Below are positions 49,826 through 58,335 of a DNA stretch of 64,000 nt, piece by piece. Source of the DNA: an uncultured Christensenella sp. (GTDB taxonomy: Bacteria > Bacillota > Clostridia > Christensenellales > Borkfalkiaceae); assembly GCA_910586065.1 (NCBI GenBank), contig CAJUGI010000001.1:310001-374000 (forward strand). The letters are read 5' to 3'. How positions within the stretch are numbered: the first letter of the stretch is position 1; the number at the start of each line of letters is the position of its first letter. The position numbers were made by a program, and so were the translations under genes. The notes under the pieces are model-generated. The model was not told the DNA's origin. It saw only the letters and a program-made list of their open reading frames with translations, and searched no databases.

Positions 49826-50196
49826 GTTTTATATTTTATCTGCTTGCCGGTTTTGTTTCGGGGCTTCTTGGCGGTATGGGAATGGGCGGAGGTACGGTAT
49901 TGATTCCCGTGCTCACGCTCTTTTTCGGGGTTGAACAGCATATTGCGCAGGCAACAAATTTAATAGCGTTTTTGCCCATGGCGGCGTTCAGTTTGAACGT
50001 GCATAAGAAAAAGGGACTCTTAAAGACGGACGGAGTGTGGTGGATTGTTGTGCCGGCGCTGTTGACTTCGGTTGCCGGCGGTTTTGTAGCCGCCGTTCTG
50101 TCTGCCGGAATTCTGCGTAAACTTTTCGGCGCGTTTTTAGTTTTTCTTGCAGTCAAAGGGATTTTTGCAATTAAAGTCACTCCTAAAAAGGGTTAA
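49822..50196 (+). CDS. TauE/SafE-family permease, second half-size subunit
   Basis: A 124-residue protein carrying the second TauE/SafE repeat: YLLAGFVSGLLGGMGMGGGTVLIPVLTLFFGVEQHIAQATNLIAFLPMAAFSLNVHKKKGLLK, then further hydrophobic helices (about 75-110). It starts with an ATGA overlap with the first half. Coding the two repeats as separate proteins retains the 2-fold symmetry of the transporter. No ribosome site is needed if translation is coupled. A terminator follows. Confidence 0.75.
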   Translation: MSFIFYLLAGFVSGLLGGMGMGGGTVLIPVLTLFFGVEQHIAQATNLIAFLPMAAFSLNVHKKKGLLKTDGVWWIVVPALLTSVAGGFVAAVLSAGILRKLFGAFLVFLAVKGIFAIKVTPKKG

Positions 50197-50205
50197 AAAT
50201 AAAAT

Positions 50206-50234
50206 ACGGCGGCGCAAAATTTGCGCCGTCGCGT
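50206..50234. terminator. Bidirectional terminator between the permease and spoVB genes
   Basis: A stem with a GGCGCAA/TTGCGCC core and an AAT loop lies between convergent genes. Confidence 0.6.
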
Positions 50235-50245
50235 CTGCATACAAT

Positions 50246-51760
50246 TCAATCCTTTGATAAAAGTCTTTTAAAGGGGCGTGCGGAAAACATTTCCAGGGCA
50301 TACAGCGCGCCCGCCGTAAACAATAAAAGTACGGGTGCGCATACAAGAATCTGTAAAACGGGCGAAAGCCAGTGTGATATCATCCCGTTTAAAAACCATC
50401 CGAAAGCACATGCAAATACCGTTACTCCTATGCTTCTTAAAGCGTACTTTAAGTAATTCACATCGGGGCACTTTTTCTTTAAGAGCCGCAAATTGAGTAC
50501 CGCCGATATTAAAAAGCTCAGTCCCAATCCCAAAACGTATGAATATACACCGATATACCGCGTTAAAACAACAACGGAGACGAGCATAGCCGCCGCGCCC
50601 AGACAAAAGTATAAAAGAGTGCGTTTTTCGCAGTTCATAGAGTTAAGAACTGTGTTCGTAATCATACCGATACACATCGGGAGCATCATAACGGAACTTA
50701 TTGTGACAATCCGTCCGCAAAGTTCACTGTCGTACAAAAACAGGCTTATTGGTTTTCCGAGCGCGAAAAGGACGGGGGTAAGCATAGTCGAAATAAAAAT
50801 AGCGGCTTTAACCGTCTTTTCGACGTCGTATTTTACGGCTTTTTTGTTGTGTTTATAATAATTTTCCGAAAGTTCCGGCGCGACAACCACGGCAATGGAA
50901 CCGATAAGTGAATTGGGAATAAACAGCATAGGTATAGCCATCCCGACCGTTACGCCGTACAGCGCGACGGCTTCCGAACTGGTGTAACCGCAAGCGCTCA
51001 TCAACAGCGCGGGCAAAATCACCGCCACCGCCGAATTTAAAAGCGAAGTGGACGTGCGCATAGCGGTAATCGGCGCCGCAGAGGAAATCAACGGTTTTAA
51101 CTGTTTTTTTGGGTTTACGAATCTTCCGCCTTTTTTAAAGTACCAGAACAGGGATACCGCAAAAGAGAACACGTAGGAAATCATCACGGCAAGCGTCGCG
51201 CCGTAAGCTCCCGCAACCGGGTCGCTCACTTTCCATACAAGCGCAATGCCGACGGCTACCATAAGCGCGTCTTCTAAAAGCTCGATTACGCTGTAAGCCA
51301 TAAATTGCTTGTTTCCCCAAAAGGAACCGCGGATAACCGCATAAACAGAAGTTAAAACGAGCCCGGGCAACAGAATTACGAAAATTGCGATGCAGCGTTT
51401 ATCCGAAAACAGAAAACCGAAAACGTTTCTGCCGAAAAACAACAGGAGAGCAAGCGGAATTGTTATCATAAGCGTGCACAATACGCCCGCCGTAACAGCC
51501 GCATGCTTGCCTTTTAAGTCGTTATTTGCCGTACTTTTTGCCATAAGCCGCGAAACGGTAACGGGAACGCCGCTTGAAGCAACCGTTAAAAATACTGCAA
51601 ATACGGTTAAAACAATCTGGTATAATCCCAGTCCTTCCGCACCGATAAGCCGTGTTAAAACTACTTTATAGATAAAACTGAGACTTTTTTCCACTGTGGA
51701 AAAACCCGTAACCATTGCCGCGGATTTATAAATATTGCTTTTCTTTTTTTTCTTTCTCAT
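50246..51760 (-). CDS. spoVB: SpoVB-type polysaccharide flippase
   Basis: A 504-residue MATE/MOP-superfamily protein with about 14 membrane helices. The N-terminal part VEKSLSFIYKVVLTRLIGAEGLGLYQ and the VSRLMAKSTANND segment are typical of SpoVB/MurJ-like flippases, which move lipid-linked peptidoglycan precursors and are needed for spore cortex in Firmicutes. It follows a basic start (MRKKKKKSN) with AAGGAAG ahead. SpoVB and related YtgP are hard to separate by eye; I prefer SpoVB because other cortex genes occur in the window. Confidence 0.78.
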   Translation of the reverse strand: MRKKKKKSNIYKSAAMVTGFSTVEKSLSFIYKVVLTRLIGAEGLGLYQIVLTVFAVFLTVASSGVPVTVSRLMAKSTANNDLKGKHAAVTAGVLCTLMITIPLALLLFFGRNVFGFLFSDKRCIAIFVILLPGLVLTSVYAVIRGSFWGNKQFMAYSVIELLEDALMVAVGIALVWKVSDPVAGAYGATLAVMISYVFSFAVSLFWYFKKGGRFVNPKKQLKPLISSAAPITAMRTSTSLLNSAVAVILPALLMSACGYTSSEAVALYGVTVGMAIPMLFIPNSLIGSIAVVVAPELSENYYKHNKKAVKYDVEKTVKAAIFISTMLTPVLFALGKPISLFLYDSELCGRIVTISSVMMLPMCIGMITNTVLNSMNCEKRTLLYFCLGAAAMLVSVVVLTRYIGVYSYVLGLGLSFLISAVLNLRLLKKKCPDVNYLKYALRSIGVTVFACAFGWFLNGMISHWLSPVLQILVCAPVLLLFTAGALYALEMFSARPFKRLLSKD

Positions 51761-51854
51761 CGTAGCTTCCTTAAATAACTTGTCTACATTATTCTACAAA
51801 ATTTCCGCCGCGATTATGAACGTAAACGGTGTTTTATTGCGTATAATATTACAA

Positions 51855-52139
51855 ATGTTTACGCTGACCATGCAAAAAAACGGTTATTTCAGGGTGAAAG
51901 ACGGGCAAACCGCCGAGGAAATAGAACGGGTTCTGAGCGTTCCCGTTTCGGGTGAAGTTTTTTCCGGACGGATAATCGTTACCGAAGGAAACTATGCTAT
52001 TCATACGACGCGGGCGGGAGAGGGCTATAAAACCATAGCCGCGCGATACGGCGTAGATGAAGAGGAGCTTAAAAGGATAAATTCGTTTAAAATGATTTAT
52101 CCTACGTGCTCCGTGCTTATTCCCGCTCCGGAAAAATAG
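51855..52139 (+). CDS. Small LysM-domain protein
   Basis: A 94-residue protein without a signal peptide. Residues about 50-92 form one LysM module (EGYKTIAARYGVDEEELKRINSFKMIYPTCSVLIPAPEK). LysM binds N-acetylglucosamine polymers; in spore formers single LysM proteins are often coat or cortex associated. The ATG at 51855 has TATAAT ending 7 bases upstream and no ribosome site, so a leaderless mRNA is likely; an internal ATG at 51870 is the alternative. Divergent from spoVB. Confidence 0.6.
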   Translation: MFTLTMQKNGYFRVKDGQTAEEIERVLSVPVSGEVFSGRIIVTEGNYAIHTTRAGEGYKTIAARYGVDEEELKRINSFKMIYPTCSVLIPAPEK

Positions 52140-52275
52140 TGTTTCTCCGATGCCCAGTCGTTTTTAAAAGCGCGGGCGAAATCCCGTTGGCTTGCATATT
52201 ATGTAATATATGGCGCCGCGCCTGCGGTTTGAGGCGTGGGTTGCGGCGGCGTAAAGTTTTAAATTAAATAATAAC
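52140..52275 (+). other. GC-rich structured leader ahead of the gene at 52286
   Basis: The 146-base gap carries a CGGG/CCCG hairpin, an AT palindrome (ATATTA/TAATAT) and a stem CGCCGC/GCGGCG that encloses GCCT/AGGC. It contains no frame of note. It could be a structured 5' leader or a terminator for the LysM gene; no known class was recognised. Confidence 0.35.
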
Positions 52276-52285
52276 GGAGGTTAAA

Positions 52286-52936
52286 ATGTCATTTTATTCC
52301 AACTTTCAATCGGATAAATGCCCCGGTACAATCAGCGGCAATCCCTTGAACGGAATGTGCGAAAAAGTCTGCATTCAGGCGCGCAAAATTTTCGATGCGT
52401 GCATAAAACAGATACAGCTTGAAAACTATACGCTTACGCTCGAAAATTCCGTTCCCGCAAATCCTACATATCCCTTGACTTTCATAAGCGCGAGGTCCAC
52501 GCAGTCGGCGGGCAATATAACGGCGCTCAACATTGAGCGTCTTGCCGACAAACCCAACTGTGCAAGAGTGCAGGCGACGATAGGAATACCCGTCGAAGTT
52601 CTGTATACCGACGCGAACGGCGTGGAGGGGGTTGCGCAGGCTACGATAAGCGTGTCGGAAGACGTGCTTCTGTTTGTGCCCGCACCCTCGATAATGCCTT
52701 ATAAGGCAACTGCAGAAGTTTCCGCCGTGTGCGCCGAGGGCACGTTCAACGAGGACGGAACGTTCAGGGTAAACGCCTGCCTTACCGTAATTTTAAAAAT
52801 TTCAATAGACGTCGAAATTCTCGTTCCCAGCTACGGTTATTGCGCCATACCGCCAGCGCAGGATTACTCGCAGGAAGTATGCGCCGGGTTCTTTGAACTG
52901 CCGCTCTATCCCCAGGGCAGAAACTGCTGTAAATAA
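52286..52936 (+). CDS. Hypothetical cysteine-containing protein, possibly spore-coat related
   Basis: A 216-residue protein without a signal peptide or membrane helix. It starts with YSNFQSDKCPGTISGNPLNGMCEKVCIQARKIFDACIKQIQLENYTL, a conserved-looking block with clustered cysteines, and then has beta-rich repeats (VQATIGIPVEVLYTDANGVEGVAQATISVSEDV) and a Cys-rich end (GRNCCK). I have seen similar unnamed clostridial proteins but cannot place the family. Cysteine-rich, small-repeat and LysM neighbours suggest a spore outer layer, which is only inference. The ribosome site is CGGAGG. Confidence 0.6.
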   Translation: MSFYSNFQSDKCPGTISGNPLNGMCEKVCIQARKIFDACIKQIQLENYTLTLENSVPANPTYPLTFISARSTQSAGNITALNIERLADKPNCARVQATIGIPVEVLYTDANGVEGVAQATISVSEDVLLFVPAPSIMPYKATAEVSAVCAEGTFNEDGTFRVNACLTVILKISIDVEILVPSYGYCAIPPAQDYSQEVCAGFFELPLYPQGRNCCK

Positions 52937-52945
52937 CGATTTAAG

Positions 52946-52976
52946 AGACCTTCCCTTTTTCGGGAGGTCTTTTTTG
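52946..52976 (+). terminator. Rho-independent terminator
   Basis: A stem AGACCTTCCC/GGGAGGTCT is followed by TTTTTT, nine bases after the preceding stop codon. Confidence 0.8.
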
Positions 52977-53090
52977 TTGTCCTATTTTGATTATTTTAAG
53001 CGTTTTTGAAGTACTATGCCACACATAAATAGCTAAATAAACGACAAATATTATAAAATTGTCTATTATTTTATTACAACAAAAAAACAC

Positions 53091-53119
53091 TTCAAAAACG
53101 AAATAAATCGTGGTAAAAT
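53091..53119 (+). promoter_or_regulatory. Promoter of the metallophosphatase gene, leaderless type
   Basis: TTCAAA (53091-53096), 17-base spacer, TAAAAT (53114-53119). The ATG at 53126 is 6 bases past the -10 box and no ribosome site exists. Confidence 0.6.
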
Positions 53120-53125
53120 AAAAAT

Positions 53126-53821
53126 ATGAAAGTTTTTTCGATAAGCGATTTACATCTTTCGGGGCTTGCCGGCAAGCCTATGGACGTGTTCGGCGCGGGA
53201 TGGGAAAACCACTTTGAAAAAATTAAAGCGGACTGGAAAGCTAAGGTTGAAAGCGAAGATATCGTTTTAATCTGCGGCGATATAAGCTGGGGCACCGACA
53301 TCGAAGAAGGGCTTTACGACTTGCGGTCGCTTGCCTGTCTTCCCGGCAAAAAAGTGTTTATCCGCGGCAACCACGATTATTGGTGGAACGGAATTACAAA
53401 ACTCAGGCGCGACGCTCCTGACGAAAGTTTTTACTTTCTTCAGAATGATTGCGTTAAATTTGAAAACGTTGTAATTTGCGGTTCGCGCGGGTGGACGTGT
53501 CCCGGCAGCTCGGATTTCACCGAAAACGATTTGCGGCTTTACAAGCGCGAGGCGGAGCGGTTTAAGCTCTGTTTCAACGAGGTGGAAAAAGTGCGCGAAG
53601 AAGGCGACAAACTACTTGTAATGATTCATTATCCGCCTTTTTCGTTAAAATCGCCCGAAACAGAATTTACAAAGCTTTTTGAAGAGCACGGCGCGGACAA
53701 GGTTATATTCGGACATCTGCACGGCGATATTTATTTTCCTTTCAGAACGGTTCGCGGAAATATAGAATATATTTTAACTTCGTGCGACAAAGTCGGGTTT
53801 ACATTGCAAAGAATTTTATAA
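53126..53821 (+). CDS. Calcineurin-like metallophosphoesterase
   Basis: A 231-residue phosphoesterase with all metal-binding motifs: SDLHLS (I), CGDISWG (II), GNHDYWW (III), MIHYPPF (IV) and FGHLHGD (V). The enzyme works on phosphomonoesters or diesters; the substrate is not evident. It is a single-gene unit upstream of the pyr leader, with no link to it beyond proximity. Leaderless start as noted for its promoter. Confidence 0.8.
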   Translation: MKVFSISDLHLSGLAGKPMDVFGAGWENHFEKIKADWKAKVESEDIVLICGDISWGTDIEEGLYDLRSLACLPGKKVFIRGNHDYWWNGITKLRRDAPDESFYFLQNDCVKFENVVICGSRGWTCPGSSDFTENDLRLYKREAERFKLCFNEVEKVREEGDKLLVMIHYPPFSLKSPETEFTKLFEEHGADKVIFGHLHGDIYFPFRTVRGNIEYILTSCDKVGFTLQRIL

Positions 53822-53842
53822 AATCATTTTAAACGCTTTACT

Positions 53843-53975
53843 TTATCGCGTGCAGGTGATATAATTTAAGGCGTTATGGCTGAAAAGTTTCGGGTGGCAG
53901 CGCCCCATAGTTTAATAGTTGGTTAATAAGCGGTGGGCGCTTTGATTAAGGCGCCTTTGCCGCTCATTTTTTTGT
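53843..53975 (+). promoter_or_regulatory. Attenuator-like leader of the pyrimidine operon
   Basis: The promoter has TATAAT at 53860-53865 with TTTACT 17 bases upstream. The leader contains a terminator hairpin (AGCGG/CCGCT at 53929-53933 and 53960-53964, inner GGCGC/GCGCC, then seven T at 53967-53973). A competing pair, AGCGCCC (53899-53905) with GGGCGCT (53935-53941), uses the same bases as the terminator's left arm, so the two structures exclude each other. An open frame of 16 codons (53876-53926) covers the antiterminator strand. No PyrR-binding loop was seen. Confidence 0.65.
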
Positions 53976-53998
53976 TTAAAAGATTTGGGAGTTAAAAG

Positions 53999-54928
53999 AT
54001 GTTTAAACATAAGGACTTACTCGGGTTAAAAGACGTAACGGCGGAGGAAATAACCGAAATTCTGGACGTTGCGGACGATATGAAAAAATATCTCTGCGGA
54101 AACGTAAGAAAGTCGGACCTGTTAAAGGGAAAAACGCTGGTTACGCTTTTTTATGAAAACAGCACGAGGACGCGCACTTCGTTTGAGCTGGCAGGCAAGC
54201 TTTTGGGCGCAAGCGAAGTCAATATTTCGGTTGCGACCAGTTCGGTGCAGAAGGGCGAAACGCTGATTGACACAGGCGAAACGCTTGACGCAATGAAAAT
54301 CGACTTTGTTGTAATCCGCCATCCCATGGCGGGCGCGCCGAAGTTGTTGGCAGAGCATGTTAAGGCAAGCGTGTTAAACGGCGGCGACGGCATGCACGAG
54401 CACCCTACGCAAGCGCTTCTGGATATGCTTACAATCCGTGAAAAGCTCGGAAAAATTAAGGGGCTTAAAGTTGCTATTCTGGGTGATATAAAGCACAGCC
54501 GCGTTGCAATGAGCAACCTTATAGGGCTAAAAAAGCTCGGCGCGGAAGTGTATTTTTACGCGCCCGCAACTATGATGCCAAAGGATATAGAAAAACTCGG
54601 AGCAAAAACCGCGAAAAGCCGCGAAGAAGCTATTGACGGCGCGGACGCTGTTATGGGGCTGAGGATACAGCTGGAACGGCAGAACGGCGGACTGTTTCCT
54701 TCCCTTTCGGAATACTCGCGCTTTTACGGCGTGAACGACGAAATATTAAAATACGCAAAAAAGACCGCAATAGTTCTGCATCCCGGTCCTGTAAACCGCG
54801 GAGTGGAGCTTACCCCGCAAGTAATCGACGGCGATAAGAGCGTCGTTTTGGAACAGGTTACGAGCGGCGTTGCGGTAAGAATGGCGCTTTTGAAACTTCT
54901 TTCGGAGTACAGGGAGAATTGCTTATGA
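53999..54928 (+). CDS. pyrB: Aspartate carbamoyltransferase catalytic subunit
   Basis: A 309-residue transcarbamylase that joins carbamoyl phosphate and aspartate. The carbamoyl phosphate motif is STRTRTSFELA and the aspartate-side motif HPTQALLDMLTI; a HPGPVNRGVE segment lies near the end. No regulatory pyrI gene is present, as usual in Firmicutes. The ribosome site is GGGAG. It opens the operon pyrB-pyrC-pyrF-pyrK-pyrD-pyrE after the attenuator-like leader and overlaps pyrC by 4 bases. Confidence 0.94.
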   Translation: MFKHKDLLGLKDVTAEEITEILDVADDMKKYLCGNVRKSDLLKGKTLVTLFYENSTRTRTSFELAGKLLGASEVNISVATSSVQKGETLIDTGETLDAMKIDFVVIRHPMAGAPKLLAEHVKASVLNGGDGMHEHPTQALLDMLTIREKLGKIKGLKVAILGDIKHSRVAMSNLIGLKKLGAEVYFYAPATMMPKDIEKLGAKTAKSREEAIDGADAVMGLRIQLERQNGGLFPSLSEYSRFYGVNDEILKYAKKTAIVLHPGPVNRGVELTPQVIDGDKSVVLEQVTSGVAVRMALLKLLSEYRENCL

Positions 54929-56196
54929 AAACGTTAATAAAGGGCGGTACGCTCGTTTTAAAGGATGGCGAAAAGAAAGCGGATTTGCTTATTGAGGATG
55001 GTAAAATCGTTAAAATCGCTCAAAAAATAACCGCGCCCGCGGGTTGCAAGGTTATTGACGCGGCGGGCAAGCACGTTATTCCCGGAATTATCGATATGCA
55101 CGTGCATTTACGCGAGCCGGGTTTCGAGGGCAAAGAGGACATAGAAAGCGGCAGCCGCGCCGCAGTTGCGGGCGGGGTTACGCAGGTATGCTGTATGCCA
55201 AACACCAAGCCCGTCTGCGACAACGCCGTCGTGGTGGGTTATATCAAAAACCGCGCAAAAGAAGTTGATTTGTGCAAGGTGCACCCCATAGGCGCGATTA
55301 CCGTCTGCGAAAACGGCGAAGCCCTTGCCGAGGCGGGTAAGATGAAAGCCGCGGGCGCGGTTGCGCTCTCCGACGACGGAAAATCGGTTGCAAATTCGCA
55401 CTTGATGCGCCTTGCAATGGAATATGCAAACGACTTCAATTTAAAGTGCCTTTGTCATTGCGAGGACGCCGCGCTTGTTGACGGCGGGGTGGTAAACGAA
55501 GGCTACAATTCCACAGTGTGCGGTTTAAAGGGCAGTCCCCGCGCCGCGGAAGATATTATGATAGCGCGAGATATTGCGCTTGCGGAAAGTTTGAACGTTC
55601 CCGTGCATATCTGCCATGTTTCCACATACAGCGGGGTGGATATTATCCGTTCCGCCAAGGCGCGCGGGGTTAAAGTAACCGCCGAAACGTGCCCGCACTA
55701 CTTTATTTTGACTGACGATATAATAATCGGTTACGATACGAACACCAAGGTGAATCCGCCGGTGCGCGAAGAAAAGGACAGACTCGCGGTTATAGAAGGG
55801 CTTAAAGACGGTACTTTGGACTGTATAGTGACCGACCACGCGCCCCATTCCTTAAAGGACAAGCAGGTTGAATATAATCTTGCAGCATTCGGCATAAGCG
55901 GAATAGAAACAAGCTTTGCTTTGAGTTATACTCATCTTGTAAAGTCCGGTATAATGCCGCTTTGTGCGCTTTGCAAAAAAATGAGCGCCGTTCCTGCGGA
56001 AATACTGGGGCTTGACGGCGGCGAAATAAAGGAAGGAGCCGTTGCCGACCTTGCAATCGTGGATTTAAACGAAAAATACGTAATCGACGGCAATAAGTTC
56101 ATTTCAAAGGGTAAAAATACGCCTTTCAACGGGTTTGAGGTGTACGGAAATGTAAAATACACCTTGGTTGACGGCGAAGTAAAATACGGAGAATAA
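54925..56196 (+). CDS. pyrC: Dihydroorotase
   Basis: A 423-residue zinc amidohydrolase that closes carbamoyl-aspartate to dihydroorotate. Metal ligands are in MHVHLREPGFEGKED, HCEDAAL and HICHVST, and the late Asp in VTDHAPHS. I chose ATG 54925, overlapping the pyrB stop (ATGA), with GGGAGAA ahead; the earlier TTG is not needed. The length fits the class I family (about 430). Confidence 0.94.
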   Translation: MKTLIKGGTLVLKDGEKKADLLIEDGKIVKIAQKITAPAGCKVIDAAGKHVIPGIIDMHVHLREPGFEGKEDIESGSRAAVAGGVTQVCCMPNTKPVCDNAVVVGYIKNRAKEVDLCKVHPIGAITVCENGEALAEAGKMKAAGAVALSDDGKSVANSHLMRLAMEYANDFNLKCLCHCEDAALVDGGVVNEGYNSTVCGLKGSPRAAEDIMIARDIALAESLNVPVHICHVSTYSGVDIIRSAKARGVKVTAETCPHYFILTDDIIIGYDTNTKVNPPVREEKDRLAVIEGLKDGTLDCIVTDHAPHSLKDKQVEYNLAAFGISGIETSFALSYTHLVKSGIMPLCALCKKMSAVPAEILGLDGGEIKEGAVADLAIVDLNEKYVIDGNKFISKGKNTPFNGFEVYGNVKYTLVDGEVKYGE

Positions 56197-56202
56197 GAAA
56201 AA

Positions 56203-57117
56203 ATGGTTGATAAGCTGATTGAAAGAATTATCGAATTACAAAACCCCGCTTGCGTTGGGCTTGACACGGATTTTAATTACCTTCCCGAGGAGATGAAACG
56301 CGACGTTTCCACGTTCGAAGAAGTTTCCGAAAGGATTGCCGAATTCAATATGAACATAATCGACAAAATTTCGGATATCGTTCCCTCCGTAAAGGTGCAG
56401 GTTGCATATTACGAAATGTACGGTCACGCGGGTATGCAGGCTTTCGAATACACTCTCAATTATGCCCGCGGAAGAGGGCTTATCGTAATTGCCGACTGTA
56501 AGCGCAACGACATAGGCTCCACAGCGGGGTGCTATTCCAAAGCGTATTTGGGCAAAACCGATATTAACGGCAAAAAAACGCGTGCGTTTGCCGCAGATAT
56601 GCTTACGGTTAACGGTTATCTCGGTTACGACGGCATCAAACCTTTCATAGAGGATGTAACCGCTCACGATAAATCTATTTTCGCGCTTGTAAAAACTTCG
56701 AATCCTTCGAGCGGTGAGTTTCAGAATCTGAAGCTTGAAAACGGCAAATTTATTTACGAGCAAATGGGCGAACTGGTGCAGGAGTGGGGTAAAACCACGG
56801 TCGGCAAATACGGTTATTCGGAAGTCGGCGCGGTGGTCGGCGCAACGCACCCCGAGGAAGCGGCGCGTTTAAGAAAACAAATGCCAAACACGTTTTTCTT
56901 AATTCCCGGTTACGGCGCTCAGGGCGGCAGTGCGGAAATGCTTAAAGTTTGTTTCGATAAGCGCGGGCTCGGCGGAGTGGTAAACTCATCGCGCGGGATA
57001 ATCTGCGCATATAAAAACCCGCAGTACAGCGGAATGACTTACAGTGAAGCGGCGCGGGCGGCGTGCATCGATATGCAACAGGATTTACTCGGCGCAATAG
57101 GTAAAATGGGAAGATGA
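56203..57117 (+). CDS. pyrF: Orotidine 5'-phosphate decarboxylase, type 2
   Basis: A 304-residue decarboxylase producing UMP. It has the long family-2 form (about 270-310 residues) with VGLDTDFNYLPEEM at the start and the catalytic Lys-Asp cluster in IADCKRNDIGSTA. It lies 6 bases after pyrC and overlaps pyrK by 4 bases (ATGA). Confidence 0.92.
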   Translation: MVDKLIERIIELQNPACVGLDTDFNYLPEEMKRDVSTFEEVSERIAEFNMNIIDKISDIVPSVKVQVAYYEMYGHAGMQAFEYTLNYARGRGLIVIADCKRNDIGSTAGCYSKAYLGKTDINGKKTRAFAADMLTVNGYLGYDGIKPFIEDVTAHDKSIFALVKTSNPSSGEFQNLKLENGKFIYEQMGELVQEWGKTTVGKYGYSEVGAVVGATHPEEAARLRKQMPNTFFLIPGYGAQGGSAEMLKVCFDKRGLGGVVNSSRGIICAYKNPQYSGMTYSEAARAACIDMQQDLLGAIGKMGR

Positions 57118-57872
57118 AAGATTATTCAGGCACGGTAAAATCGAATTCGGCAATTGCCGAAAATATTTATATGCTCACGCTTACCTTAACGGAGGCGACG
57201 GAAATAAAGGGCGGACAGTTCGTAAATCTTGAAACGGGCGACGGTTCGCAACTTTTAAGGCGGCCTCTCGGCGTTTGCAAGGTGGAAGGCAAGGATATAT
57301 CCGTCTGCTATCAGGTTAAAGGCGCGGGTACAAAAAAGTTGACCGAAGCGCAGGCGGGGCAAACCTTAAAGGTTTTACTGCCCCTCGGAAACGGTTTTAA
57401 CCTCGAAAATTACAAAAATATTGCGGTAATCGGCGGTGGCGTTGGAGTTTTTCCATTAATTGCAACCGTTCGCGAAAACGCTAAAAAGAAAAATTTTTAT
57501 TCCTACATAGGTTTCCGCAATAAGGCGGCGGTCTGTCTTTTAGACGAACTTGGCAAAAGTAAGAGCTTAACCGTAACCACTGACGACGGCAGCTTTGGAA
57601 AAAAGGGCAACGCGGTAGAAGCTTATCTTGCGGAAGCGGGCAAAAACGGTGAGGACGCAATAATTGCGTGCGGTCCGCCCGTTATGCTCAAAATCTTAAA
57701 GCAGAAGTTAAAGGAAAATAATATAACTGTTCCCTGTTTCGTTTCGCTTGAAGAGAGAATGGGTTGCGGCATAGGCGCGTGCCTTGTGTGCGTTTGCAAG
57801 GGCGCAAACGGCAAAAATAAGCGCGTTTGCAAAGACGGTCCCGTATTCGATATAAACGCCGTCGAGTTGTAA
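57114..57872 (+). CDS. pyrK: Dihydroorotate dehydrogenase electron-transfer subunit
   Basis: A 252-residue FAD/2Fe-2S reductase passing electrons from dihydroorotate dehydrogenase to NAD. FAD-binding LRRPLGVCKV, NAD-binding IGGGVGVFPLIA, and C-terminal iron-sulfur cysteines in ERMGCGIGACLVCVCKG with a later CKDGPVFD. It makes a complex with PyrD (type 1B). A decayed small membrane gene separates it from pyrD. Confidence 0.92.
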   Translation: MKDYSGTVKSNSAIAENIYMLTLTLTEATEIKGGQFVNLETGDGSQLLRRPLGVCKVEGKDISVCYQVKGAGTKKLTEAQAGQTLKVLLPLGNGFNLENYKNIAVIGGGVGVFPLIATVRENAKKKNFYSYIGFRNKAAVCLLDELGKSKSLTVTTDDGSFGKKGNAVEAYLAEAGKNGEDAIIACGPPVMLKILKQKLKENNITVPCFVSLEERMGCGIGACLVCVCKGANGKNKRVCKDGPVFDINAVEL

Positions 57873-57878
57873 AAAATT

Positions 57879-58332
57879 TTGGAACAGAAAGAATTTGTAG
57901 TAACGCGCAAAAAGCCGGCGCATTATATTTGCGTTTTGCCCGCGCTTGCGGGCGTATATCTCGTAATTTGCGGCGCCGTTCTTGCGGTCTAAGAAAACGC
58001 TTTTACGCTGTGTTGTCGGTTGCCGGAGCTTTTTTGATAATTTTTGGAATGATGGTTTTTCTTTCGGACGCGTTAAAGAATAAAAAAATTCTAAGGATAA
58101 TAATTGCTTACGAAAACGGGTTTTTGCATTTTCCCGATTTCGATTGTACGGCAGACAAGATTGTAGAAGTAAGAGGAGAGGGGCGTCTTTATCACGGAGT
58201 AAGACACCGTTGGGGAAAATCCGTATAGTGTTAGAGGACAGAACCGTAGAGTACGATTACGTTGACGAAGTGGAAATTGCATGCGAAAGATTAATCAAAC
58301 TTAGCGGGAAAGTAAATATAATTAAAGGTTAA
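57879..58332 (+). pseudogene. Decayed small membrane-protein gene between pyrK and pyrD
   Basis: Three frames join to one protein: EQKEFVVTRKKPAHYICV plus ALAGVYLVICGAVLAV (stop near 57990), then RKRFYAVLSVAGAFLIIF with GMMVFLSDALKNKKILRI, then after a second shift KTPLGKIRIVLEDRTVEYD. Two hydrophobic segments and a C-terminal sheet resemble the small membrane protein at 59291 in plan (two helices, then IKIIKKKQSVKIED-like strands). Two frameshifts mean that no full protein is made. This explains the odd 460-base gap inside an otherwise tight operon. A sequencing or assembly error remains possible. Confidence 0.7.
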
Positions 58333-58335
58333 ATT

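Noticed and set aside
52140..52275. A third copy of the recR/yabQ intergenic element
   Set aside because: It has some similar GC stems and a TGCCCAGT string, but lacks the AAAATCACGG end block.
53876..53926. The 16-codon leader frame as a certain gene
   Set aside because: It has no ribosome site and no run of regulatory codons; it is kept only as part of the leader hypothesis.
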